Assembly (NCBI GenBank): GCA_900319835.1
Contig: ONPY01000040.1
Coordinates: 1-20,185, forward strand
Direction of reading: 5' to 3'
Source: an uncultured Eubacteriales bacterium
GTDB taxonomy: Bacteria > Bacillota_A > Clostridia > Oscillospirales > Oscillospiraceae
DNA length: 20,185 nucleotides
Below the pieces are notes generated by a model, which ran no database searches, had not been told where the DNA came from, and saw nothing but the letters and a program-made list of their open reading frames with translations. The position numbers and the translations under genes are program-made. Below, piece after piece: positions 13,422 to 20,185 of the stretch. How positions within the stretch are numbered: position 1 is the stretch's first letter; each line of letters begins with the position of its first letter.

Positions 13422-15236
13422 TCACCGGATCAGCTTTTCCAATGCCGCTATTGTCGAGCTTCTGTCTGCGGCATGGCTTTCTGTCAGCAGGGAAAGGTAA
13501 CCCGATACAGACTGGCTCAGAGAGGGATTGGAAAAGACAAACGCGCCGTAGGGCCTTTTGCTGCGCAGAACGGCCACAGCATCCCCCGGCATAGCGATCT
13601 GAATCTCCCGGAACGGTGACTCAGCCAGCAGCGTCAAATGAAAATTCTTCTCGTTTCTGACAAGCTCTGTGATGGCCGCCAGGTGCTCGGCATATTCCTC
13701 CTGCGTATATTCCATCACGAGATCCAGCAGATCAAATCCGAAATTGACGAACCGCGGCTGTCCCAAGCTGTCCTCCGGCAAGCAGAGGATCATGTTTACC
13801 GCATCCTGCTGAAGCAAAGCCTGAAACAGCTCTCGCTCCCGGCGGTAGAGAGAAAGCACGAAGCTCCTGCGCGCCGGCTCAAGCTCCGCGCGGCTTAGGA
13901 TCCGCTCCAACAGCTCCTCCGGCATAGTAAACACAGGAAGGTCGGACAGCAGAAACGCTCTCGCCCCTTGCCCGGCAGAGCGGAACGACAGGTATTCCTC
14001 CCGTGACGCTTCCCGGTAGACCTTGAGAAACGGCGAGGTGGCGGACAGCATGGCGGTATACTCCCGTTCGATCAGGCCGAGGCGCTTTGCATCCGTGATA
14101 TATTCATACCATCGGCTCTCCCTGCCTTCCGTGGGGAAGAAACCATGGATACAGGCGCTGCCGGACCGGAGAAATACCGTGTGGTAAAACCGGGCGTTTC
14201 GCTCTTTGCGAAAAACAAACGGCTCGATCCTTCCGGAAACATACAGGGGCAGCCAGCTGCGGATCGCGTCGACCATCTCTTCTCCAATGCGGTCAACATT
14301 GTGGATGATCTTGATCGTCACACCACGGCTCACACACTGTGCCATCAGGGAAGACCACCGGGCATAATAAGCCCTGTCTCCGGTCATCCAGTCCATTGGC
14401 TCGTCGGAGTAAAGAAAAAGCTCGCCGTCCTCCTGCGCGGCGTCGGTCAGAAAGCGGATCACGGCGCTGCGCAGCCCTTCCGTGCCATAATAGCAGGCTT
14501 CAACCGGGTTCTCCGCCGCATCCGGGCTGGCAGAAGGCAGGCCTCCGCCCGGCTTGAACTCGTCCAGAGACCGCAGCAGCAGCCCGGCCATACCCGCGTT
14601 GTCCTCTTCGGAGGGCATCTCATAGAGCCACGCCGCCACGGAATCGGCATTTAGCTGCGCTGCGCCCACGCCGCAAAGTGCGCCAAGCTCCTCTGTTTTT
14701 CCGACCTGCTGCGCACGGGAGAACAGCAGATCGGACAGCTTCTCCGCCAGCCGGTCATTCCCGTGAGGCGAATAAATACCGCTGCGGAAACGGCTGACAA
14801 GAGAGACGTCGATACTAAGCTGCGAGGCAAGTCTTGCGTTGGAAAGATCCAACAGGGCGGCAGCGCGATCCAGTCGCTCTCCAAAGGCCTGCCGCCGCTG
14901 TTTTCGCGCCCGCTTGCTTTTCGGCACGTCTGTGAGAGCTGGCAGGACGATCTCGTCTGTCTCATAGAGCCATGCGACTAAAGCAGGAAGCAGGGTCTCC
15001 CGTGCAGTATCCATACTGCCGCAGAGCTCCTGCAGCGCAGGCAGCATGTTTTCGTAGTCGGCATAGCCATAGATGCCGCTCACCAGCGAGGCGATGGAAG
15101 GGCTGCTGGATTTCGGTGAGCGCCTTCCGGTTTTCAGTTTGGAGATATTGCCCGACGAACAGCCGGCGTAACGGGCAATCTCCGTGTTGTTGCAGTGCAG
15201 AAGTGTGAATATGGCGGTTATCCTCTCTGAAAGCAT
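13422..15236 (-). CDS. double-HTH transcriptional regulator with large sensor-like C-terminal region
   Basis: A 604-aa protein. HTH 1 is at about 17-41 (NTEIARYAGCSSGNISKLKTGRRSP) and HTH 2 at about 131-157 (LSNARLASQLSIDVSLVSRFRSGIYSP). Both are XRE-like with the same S-G/S-x-x-SK/RF ending, suggesting an internal duplication. The remainder (about 240-604) is a soluble domain with the motifs ELFLYSDEPMDWM, VTIKIIHNVDRIGEEM and WLPLYVSGRIEP. I recall these from a family of clostridial HTH regulators of unknown ligand. GGAG lies eight bases before the ATG. The gene diverges from the lipoprotein gene across a 152-base region that holds a perfect inverted repeat over its own -35, so autoregulation and control of both sides are likely. 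Whether it also controls the TIR operon is not shown. Confidence 0.82.
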   Translation of the reverse strand: MLSERITAIFTLLHCNNTEIARYAGCSSGNISKLKTGRRSPKSSSPSIASLVSGIYGYADYENMLPALQELCGSMDTARETLLPALVAWLYETDEIVLPALTDVPKSKRARKQRRQAFGERLDRAAALLDLSNARLASQLSIDVSLVSRFRSGIYSPHGNDRLAEKLSDLLFSRAQQVGKTEELGALCGVGAAQLNADSVAAWLYEMPSEEDNAGMAGLLLRSLDEFKPGGGLPSASPDAAENPVEACYYGTEGLRSAVIRFLTDAAQEDGELFLYSDEPMDWMTGDRAYYARWSSLMAQCVSRGVTIKIIHNVDRIGEEMVDAIRSWLPLYVSGRIEPFVFRKERNARFYHTVFLRSGSACIHGFFPTEGRESRWYEYITDAKRLGLIEREYTAMLSATSPFLKVYREASREEYLSFRSAGQGARAFLLSDLPVFTMPEELLERILSRAELEPARRSFVLSLYRRERELFQALLQQDAVNMILCLPEDSLGQPRFVNFGFDLLDLVMEYTQEEYAEHLAAITELVRNEKNFHLTLLAESPFREIQIAMPGDAVAVLRSKRPYGAFVFSNPSLSQSVSGYLSLLTESHAADRSSTIAALEKLIR

Positions 15237-15269
15237 GGCGGTTCACTCCTTCTTTTCCGGCTCAAGGAC

Positions 15270-15299
15270 ACTATAGCATAGAGGACAACTTTTTTGCAA
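15270..15299 (-). promoter_or_regulatory. promoter of the double-HTH regulator
   Basis: On the minus strand TTGCAA (-35, 15294-15299) is followed by an 18-base spacer and TATAGT (-10, 15270-15275). The start site should be near 15263, about 27 bases before the ATG. The left arm of the inverted repeat lies in the spacer and -35, a position where a bound repressor would block polymerase. Confidence 0.65.
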
Positions 15300-15315
15300 T
15301 GAAAAAAAGTTGTCC
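15283..15315. promoter_or_regulatory. perfect inverted-repeat operator in the divergent promoter region
   Basis: Arms GGACAACTTTTTT (15283-15295) and AAAAAAGTTGTCC (15303-15315) are perfect 13-bp complements around a 7-base spacer. It sits over the regulator's -35 and just upstream of the plus-strand promoter. The half-site AGTTGTCC suggests a dimeric HTH protein, most simply the product of the adjacent double-HTH gene. It lies upstream of both genes, so a terminator role is unlikely. Confidence 0.7.
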
Positions 15316-15320
15316 ACCTG

Positions 15321-15349
15321 TTGCTTTGGTATCCTATCAACTGTACTAT
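15321..15349 (+). promoter_or_regulatory. promoter of the lipoprotein gene
   Basis: TTGCTT (15321-15326), a 17-base spacer and TACTAT (15344-15349) form a plausible sigma-A promoter. The start would be near 15356, giving a leader of about 33 bases with AAAGGAGG before the ATG at 15389. Confidence 0.5.
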
Positions 15350-15372
15350 ACAAGTGGGTTATTATTGATAGG
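15333..15372. repeat. second inverted repeat across the lipoprotein promoter
   Basis: CCTATCAA (15333-15340) and TTGATAGG (15365-15372) are perfect 8-bp complements whose centres are 32 bases apart, about three helical turns. They bracket the -10 and start site and end just before the ribosome site. This could be a separate operator pair, or the right arm could affect translation. Confidence 0.45.
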
Positions 15373-15388
15373 CAAAGGAGGTTACATT

Positions 15389-16900
15389 ATGAATAAGGTT
15401 AAACGTTCCTTGTACATCTTGCTTATGTTGACTCTATTGTTGACGCTTTGTGCCTGCGGCGGTACGAAAGCGGAGCCGGAGAAGCCTGTGCGGGAGACAC
15501 CCGCCGCGACGCCTGCGGAAACGACCCGGGAACCGACGCCAGAGCCCGTCGTGACGGAGCAGGAAGCCAACGCCGGAGAGTATACCTTCCTGTGCGCCAG
15601 ATTCAGCGCCGACTATATGGATCGGATGTATGAGCTCGGCAGCGCGGGAAGTGACCTTCCGGATCAGTATGTCGCCATGCCGGATATGGTGGGCGAGACT
15701 GTGACTCTGGAAGCCGACGGCAGCGGCTATCTGTATTGGGGCGACAACAACCAGGGGCCGATCGACTGGTGGAAGATGGACGGTGACGCGCTGCAGTTCC
15801 AGGCCGGCGTAGCCGTGATCGACGGCACGATCGCCGACGGCCTGATGACGCTGACGATCGATGACGGCTTTTCCGCCCTCTTTGCCGCTCCGGGTGCGGA
15901 TACTTCCGGCGTCGAGCCGATCACACTGGGAGAGTTTGCGTCTATGCTGCGGGGACCGGAGCCCGCCGCGTCCGTCCCGGCGGAGCTGCCCGTCGAGGGC
16001 GAGTATGAGCTCTTTGCCGTGGAATACGAAGGCGCGCTCGTGTATTCCGCCGACCTGGGAGTTTCCTCCACGCTTACATTGGCGGAAGGTGGAACGGGAA
16101 CCATGACCTCAGATGATGAGGCCATGGATATCTCCCAATGGGCGGAAGAGGGAGGCGCGTTTTCCCTCACCCTGGCTGACGGCAGCTCCGCGGGCGGCAA
16201 GCTTCACGGCGGCGTCATTGAGCTTGACATCTACGGAACCGGCTATATGATCTTCTTCTATGCCAGGGAAGGAGCCGACCTCTCCGGCTATGCGCCCATG
16301 ACGATGGAAGAATACCGGAGCAAGCCGGAGTCCCTGCTGTATGCGCTGTGGGCAGGTCTCGACCTGAACGCGGGCATTCATCTGAACTACGATATGCACA
16401 CAGACTATATGGACGCCGACCAGAGCTATGACGTCCACGGGAAAGACGGCGTGTACTACTCCCGCCGCACGACCCGGGTGTCCGGCTTCGAAAATACGGT
16501 GGTGACCTTCTTCCGGGACGGCACGGCGTACAATCTCTACCCGGATGATATGACCGGCATCATTGCCACGACAACGACTTCCTCTTATATTGCTGAAAAT
16601 ATCATGCTGATGGATCACCTGCTTTCGGATATCCGCGGCTGCGCGCTGCGGAAGGACTATACGACTCAGACGCAGGAGATCGAGGGCGTTTCCTATACGG
16701 TAGAGCTGTTTCCGGAGACGGACAGCACAGCCCGGGCGGCCTTCTATTTCAGGGATGACGGCCGACTGGTCTATTGCCTCAAAGGCGCCCCCGTGGTCGA
16801 AACCGTCGCGGAGATCGGGGAAACGGTTTATACCGTCTACACCATCGACGACGCCGTGAACGAAGCTCTCTTTGATATTACCGGCTACACGATCAAATGA
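15389..16900 (+). CDS. lipoprotein with duplicated beta-rich domain
   Basis: A 503-aa exported lipoprotein. The signal peptide is MNKVKRSLYILLMLTLLLTL and the best lipobox is LCAC with lipidated Cys23. A Pro/Thr/Glu-rich linker follows (about 27-58). Two tandem units of about 120 residues then begin GEYTFLCARF (63) and GEYELFAVEY (204). Both end with a PITLGEF / PMTMEEY motif and share a G-A-D-x-S-G-x-x-P turn. They resemble small beta-barrel (lipocalin-like) units in other clostridial lipoproteins, an impression only. A third unrelated region (about 315-503) has YDMHTDYMDADQSYD and a C-terminal alpha/beta part. The ATG at 15389 has AAAGGAGG nine bases upstream; the longer in-frame start at 15299 lies in the operator. 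Possibly an envelope ligand or sensor controlled by the divergent regulator. Confidence 0.85.
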   Translation: MNKVKRSLYILLMLTLLLTLCACGGTKAEPEKPVRETPAATPAETTREPTPEPVVTEQEANAGEYTFLCARFSADYMDRMYELGSAGSDLPDQYVAMPDMVGETVTLEADGSGYLYWGDNNQGPIDWWKMDGDALQFQAGVAVIDGTIADGLMTLTIDDGFSALFAAPGADTSGVEPITLGEFASMLRGPEPAASVPAELPVEGEYELFAVEYEGALVYSADLGVSSTLTLAEGGTGTMTSDDEAMDISQWAEEGGAFSLTLADGSSAGGKLHGGVIELDIYGTGYMIFFYAREGADLSGYAPMTMEEYRSKPESLLYALWAGLDLNAGIHLNYDMHTDYMDADQSYDVHGKDGVYYSRRTTRVSGFENTVVTFFRDGTAYNLYPDDMTGIIATTTTSSYIAENIMLMDHLLSDIRGCALRKDYTTQTQEIEGVSYTVELFPETDSTARAAFYFRDDGRLVYCLKGAPVVETVAEIGETVYTVYTIDDAVNEALFDITGYTIK

Positions 16901-16969
16901 CAGCAGCATATGAGACGGTCAGGATCGAACAACCTGATCTGCGCTGATTTTACACCGGGAGGAGAAAAA

Positions 16970-17662
16970 ATGATTTGTCCCAATTGCGGAATGTCCATAA
17001 AGGACGGCTCCAGGTTTTGTGAGGAATGCGGCGCGAGGCTTGAAGGGCAGGCGGCTTCCCATGCGGACGCATTTTACGGATATGCTCCGGGGCCGGAGCG
17101 TCTCGCACCGGGCTATTCCCGCAGGCTCGAATCCGAGGCTGTTCTGGCGGCGCTGAAGAAGCAGAGAAAATCAACGCGGATCGTCGGTCTGATCTTGATC
17201 GTCCTGCCGCTGATCGGCTTTGGCGTCTACGGTGCGGTGTCCGACGCCATGCAGCTCTGGCAGGCGATGTTTGCCGGCGTTGTGATCTCCGTCATCATGG
17301 CCGTAAGCGTGCTCATCGTCTCCCTGAAAAAGAGGCTGGGTAAGTCTTTTGAGGGAACACTGACACGCAAAAAGCACGTTCGCCGCATCCATCGCTCCAA
17401 CGACGGGTATCGAAACTCCCGGAACGACTATATCCTCTATATCACGGACGCAGACGGGAAACGGCATAAGAAACATACGACCCCGACCATATACAACTAC
17501 CTGAATGAAGGCGACCGCCTTCGCTACCTTCCCCAGTTTCCGCTGCCCTTTGAGAAGTTTGACAAATCCCGCGATGCGGAGATCCCCTGCTTGTTCTGCG
17601 GCAGAATGAACCCGATAGAAAACGACAGCTGCGACTACTGCCGCAACCCGATCATCAAGTGA
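16970..17662 (+). CDS. membrane protein with N- and C-terminal zinc ribbons
   Basis: A 230-aa protein. The N-terminus is a zinc ribbon (CPNCGMSIKDGSRFCEECG, residues 3-21). Two TM helices follow near 70-90 and 98-118 (IVGLILIVLPLIGFGVYGAV, VVISVIMAVSVLIVSL). Next is a basic, beta-rich segment (GTLTRKKHVRRIHRSNDGYR, DYILYITDADGKRHKK). A second ribbon (CLFCGRMN...CDYCRNP) lies at the very C-terminus. Such ribbon-TM proteins are common in Clostridia and uncharacterised. The start was set at ATG 16970 with GGGAGGAG upstream; an earlier in-frame ATG at 16910 has no good ribosome site. It lies 69 bases after the lipoprotein gene and is probably in the same transcript. A 6-bp hairpin (GCTCTC/GAGAGC, 17664-17682) follows the stop. 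Confidence 0.85.
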   Translation: MICPNCGMSIKDGSRFCEECGARLEGQAASHADAFYGYAPGPERLAPGYSRRLESEAVLAALKKQRKSTRIVGLILIVLPLIGFGVYGAVSDAMQLWQAMFAGVVISVIMAVSVLIVSLKKRLGKSFEGTLTRKKHVRRIHRSNDGYRNSRNDYILYITDADGKRHKKHTTPTIYNYLNEGDRLRYLPQFPLPFEKFDKSRDAEIPCLFCGRMNPIENDSCDYCRNPIIK

Positions 17663-17785
17663 TGCTCTCCCAAAATGAGAGCGACAGTATAGCTCGTTCC
17701 TGTTCAAATTTGAGCAACCTGTTGTACCTTATCGCTCAGCGCTCTTGTACAGCGCCAGATTAACTTGATTCTCAAACAAGAAAAC

Positions 17786-17818
17786 GTGCCGGAAGGAGCG
17801 CTCGTCTCTTTCCGGCAC
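17786..17818. terminator. terminator-like hairpin, possibly bidirectional
   Basis: GTGCCGGAA (17786-17794) pairs perfectly with TTCCGGCAC (17810-17818) over a 15-base loop. It is preceded by an A-rich stretch and followed on the plus strand by ATTCTTTACT. On the minus strand the T-run is better (GTTTTCTTG). It would end the lipoprotein/zinc-ribbon transcript about 125 bases after the last stop. Confidence 0.6.
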
Positions 17819-17897
17819 ATTCTTTACTATTCAGATTTCTATCATCGAACTATCGATCAACACACCGAGCATCAAAAAACGATATCTGGCAGGGAGC

Positions 17898-18122
17898 ATG
17901 AAAAAATGTCTCATTTCGCCCAGACGTATTTATAATTTCTATGCTGCTGCAGCAGGGATTCCCGCGCTGGCTGCACTGTATTGGAAAAAGGCCACTTCGC
18001 AGGGGATGATCGCTGCGGTCATTGGCGGCTTTGTTACGTGCGCAGTCTGGAGAGCACTGGGATCACCTTTCCCATTACAGATGCGCTCATATTCTTCATA
18101 CATAGCGGCTCACCTCGGTTAA
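17898..18122 (+). pseudogene. remnant of a sodium/solute symporter (SSS family) C-terminal part
   Basis: The reading frame contains GIPALAALYWKKATSQGMIA, then AVIGGFVTCAVWRALGSPFP. This looks like the penultimate helices of SSS (PutP-like) permeases, whose typical text is ALFWKRAT-x-x-GA...VTxxVW...LGSPF. After GSPFP the similarity continues in the +1 frame as ITDALIFFIHSGSP, implying a frameshift near 18072. The protein is cut to about 75 residues and lacks nearly all transmembrane helices. No ribosome site precedes the apparent ATG. I read it as a decayed fragment, not a functional gene; recognition is by motif memory only. Confidence 0.55.
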
Positions 18123-18499
18123 AACCTCTGACACAACATGGCATATTAAACTCCGCCCAAGCTGCTTTTGTCAAGTCTGGCGCTCTGGACTGCTTTGCTG
18201 CCGAGCAATAGCGCAGACGGAGGGATGTTGGAAAAAAGCACAAAAACTACTGGAATGACAACGCGCTTTGTGGTAAGATCTATAATGGTTTATTATATAA
18301 ATCTATTTGTACAACTGAAACAAGGAAAACGGCATACAAAAAACGGCGATACCGTGTGAATTCAACATCCGATCCTTTGCTGAAATACGAAAGCCGCTCG
18401 GCCTCAAAAGAAGCGCCTTAAAACAGCAAGGACAATTCATACTGCACCACCCGTTGCGCATTCATGAAAAACATAAGAAGCCACAGGGAGCATTCACTC

Positions 18500-20185
18500 A
18501 TGAAAAAGATTCTCACTATTATTGTCAACGTGGTCATTATAGCCGCTATACTGATCTTCGTTGTACTCTACTCCCGCTTTGAAAACACCGATTCATACCG
18601 GAGACAGATAGAACACTTTGAGAGCACAATGGTTACTATGGAGAAGGTGACGGAGAATTATCTGGAGGGCGAGCAGCAGATCTGCGACGTTTGGGCGCGC
18701 TATATCAACAGCGAGCACATGACCATGGAAGAGGCGGTCTTGTTTATCCGCTCCTCCCATGTACTCGAGAACACCTCGGCACATCTGATTTCTCTCGATA
18801 CCTCCTCGGGCCTCTCCACGCGCCCGAAGCAGGGAACGGCTGACGACTATGCTGTTTCCTATAAGCAGATCGCTCTCCTGGAGAACGCGGATTGGATCAA
18901 GGAAATCGGAGAGTCGATCAACATAACCCGCGCGTACACCAATCCGATGAACGGCGAACAGTCACTGGCTTTCTGCAACCGTGTTACGCTGCATGATCCG
19001 GAAAGTGATTCTTCCGAGGCTGCTGTCCTGCTGCGGGTTATTCCCATCTCGGAGCTGGAACAGAAATGGGTTTTCCCGCAGACGGAACTGGTAAACGCCG
19101 AGCTGTCCATGATCGATGCCAACGGGGATTATATCCTGAAAGGACACAGCTTTAAGAACGCCAGTTTTTTTGAGTTCTACAAATCATATAATCCGACAGA
19201 TCCTGAATCGTCGGGTAAGCTGTTCGACAAAATCACCTCATCGACAGGCTCCGTTTCGATGCTCAACTCCCACGGGCAGGAATGTATCCTTGCTTTTACC
19301 CCTGTCTCGGCCACGGCCGGTTGGACACTGCTGGGTTTCGTGCCGGCAACGGATCTCCATGTGGATGCGGAAAACTGGCTGCTGGTCGGAGTTGTTTCTG
19401 CCGGCCTCCTGATTCTTTTCCTGCTTGACCTGCACTATATGCTTTACTTGAACAGGCGATTTCAGGCCGCAGCACGAGAGGCGGAATCCGCAAATAAAGC
19501 GAAGACCGATTTTCTCTCCACCATGTCTCACGACATCCGCACGCCCATGAACGCCATCATAGGCCTTACGACCATTGCCGAGAAGAATCTCGGGGATGTG
19601 GAGTCGACGGGTGAGAGTCTTCGGAAGATCAGCCTGGCCAGCAATCATCTGCTGACACTGATCAACGACATTCTGGATATCTCGAAGGTAGAGAGCGGAA
19701 AGCTGAAGTTGAGTCCCTTGACGTTCTCCATTGTGGAAACAGTTGAGAACCTTGTCAATATCTCGCAGCCGATGATCAAGGAGAAAAATATCGATTTCAG
19801 ATTCCATATCAATCAAATCGAAAAGGAATACCTATATACAGACCAGCTTCGTCTGAACCAGATTTATATCAATATCCTCTCCAACGCCATCAAGTACACG
19901 GAACCCGGCGGGCGAGTCACCGTAGATATGCGCGAGGAACAGAGCACGATACCCGGCTGCACACGGCTGAGCTATGTTGTAGCAGATACGGGCATCGGTA
20001 TGAGCCCGGAATTTATGGCGACCATGTATCAGCCCTTCTCGCGTCAGGTCGACAGCCGGGTCAACAGCATTCAGGGGACCGGCCTCGGTCTGGCTATTAC
20101 CAAGCAGATGGTCGATCTGCTTGGCGGCACGATCGACTGCCAGAGCGAGCAGGGCAAGGGGACGACCTTCACCGTCGTACTGGAT
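18500..20185 (+). CDS. membrane sensor histidine kinase, truncated by the window end (possibly hybrid)
   Basis: Open for 562 codons to the last base. TM1 (about 4-24) is followed by an extracytoplasmic sensor region of roughly 265 residues (dCache-like in size and in motifs such as LSMIDANGDYIL and GWTLLGFVPATDL). TM2 lies near 293-316. The HisKA domain has the phospho-acceptor His344 in FLSTMSHDIRTPMNAIIG. The HATPase domain has an N box near NILSNAIKY (458-466), G1 DTGIG (496-500) and G2 GTGLGL (526-531). The start ATG at 18500 has AGGGAG nine bases before it. Related clostridial proteins often continue into receiver and Hpt domains, so a hybrid kinase is likely beyond the edge. It autophosphorylates and passes phosphate to a response regulator; its signal is unknown. 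No link to the TIR cluster is evident. Confidence 0.93.
   Translation, partial: MKKILTIIVNVVIIAAILIFVVLYSRFENTDSYRRQIEHFESTMVTMEKVTENYLEGEQQICDVWARYINSEHMTMEEAVLFIRSSHVLENTSAHLISLDTSSGLSTRPKQGTADDYAVSYKQIALLENADWIKEIGESINITRAYTNPMNGEQSLAFCNRVTLHDPESDSSEAAVLLRVIPISELEQKWVFPQTELVNAELSMIDANGDYILKGHSFKNASFFEFYKSYNPTDPESSGKLFDKITSSTGSVSMLNSHGQECILAFTPVSATAGWTLLGFVPATDLHVDAENWLLVGVVSAGLLILFLLDLHYMLYLNRRFQAAAREAESANKAKTDFLSTMSHDIRTPMNAIIGLTTIAEKNLGDVESTGESLRKISLASNHLLTLINDILDISKVESGKLKLSPLTFSIVETVENLVNISQPMIKEKNIDFRFHINQIEKEYLYTDQLRLNQIYINILSNAIKYTEPGGRVTVDMREEQSTIPGCTRLSYVVADTGIGMSPEFMATMYQPFSRQVDSRVNSIQGTGLGLAITKQMVDLLGGTIDCQSEQGKGTTFTVVLD

Larger units (their letters stand above)
17663..18499. 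other. gene-poor, less GC-rich intergenic region
   Basis: About 840 bases without an intact gene. It holds a short hairpin after the zinc-ribbon gene, a stronger terminator-like hairpin, and a symporter remnant. It also contains scattered A/T-rich tracts with TATAAT at 18281-18286 that lack a good -35. No promoter could be placed confidently for the histidine kinase that follows. Base composition is visibly lower in GC than the genes on both sides, as expected for decayed or acquired DNA. Confidence 0.6.

Noticed and set aside
18168..18359. Short plus-strand open frame before the histidine kinase
   Set aside because: No ribosome site, no domain, and it lies in A/T-rich decayed sequence.
1..20185. 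Search by eye for tRNA genes, CRISPR repeats, insertion sequences and integrases
   Set aside because: No cloverleaf-like set, evenly spaced repeat array, transposase motif or recombinase motif was found; the cluster's mobility cannot be judged from this window.

Overview
The window looks like chromosomal DNA from a GC-rich Clostridia-type Firmicute, probably a gut Oscillospiraceae-like bacterium. The reasons are strong AGGAGG-type ribosome sites, TTG/GTG starts, short intergenic gaps, internalin-style leucine-rich repeats (LRRs) with the clostridial N-cap, zinc-ribbon membrane proteins, and a LexA of Gram-positive type. This assignment is inference from style, not from a marker gene. No tRNA, rRNA, CRISPR array, transposase or integrase was seen.

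Left edge (1-1181, minus strand): a small zinc-ribbon protein lies downstream of a LexA-type SOS repressor. The lexA promoter (TTGACA-17-TATATT) carries two copies of a palindromic ACAGACTGTTTC element that should allow autorepression.

Core (1182-15236, minus strand): a long co-directional cluster that reads as a signalling and conflict locus. In transcription order it holds: a 604-aa double-HTH regulator; a small HTH protein overlapping a Ser/Thr kinase-TM-LRR protein; a strong hairpin terminator; an HD-hydrolase/RyR protein; an unknown 185-aa protein; a degenerate TIR-TM protein; an apparently catalytic TIR-TM-LRR protein; a giant degenerate TIR-like-TM-LRR protein; a SLOG-SLATT protein with four predicted membrane segments; and an unknown 169-aa protein. 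From the HD gene to the last gene, neighbours overlap or are separated by 21 bases or fewer, so they are probably one operon. The kinase and TIR proteins share a layout: cytoplasmic signalling domain, basic stop-transfer, one TM helix, LRR N-cap, LRRs. This is the receptor-like-kinase or Toll-like-receptor layout in reverse order, with LRRs predicted outside the membrane. Inferred model: LRR ectodomains sense something at the envelope, the TIR with a catalytic Glu makes a nucleotide signal from NAD+, the SLOG (and perhaps RyR) domain binds it, and the SLATT membrane domain executes a response. The kinase/HTH pair would be a parallel signalling or regulatory arm.

Right part (15237-20185, plus strand): a divergent promoter region with a 13-bp perfect inverted repeat, likely the operator of the double-HTH regulator. 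It is followed by a lipoprotein with an internal duplication and a double-zinc-ribbon membrane protein. Next is about 840 bases of visibly less GC-rich, gene-poor DNA with a terminator-like hairpin and a frameshifted remnant of a sodium/solute symporter. Last is a membrane sensor histidine kinase that runs off the window end.
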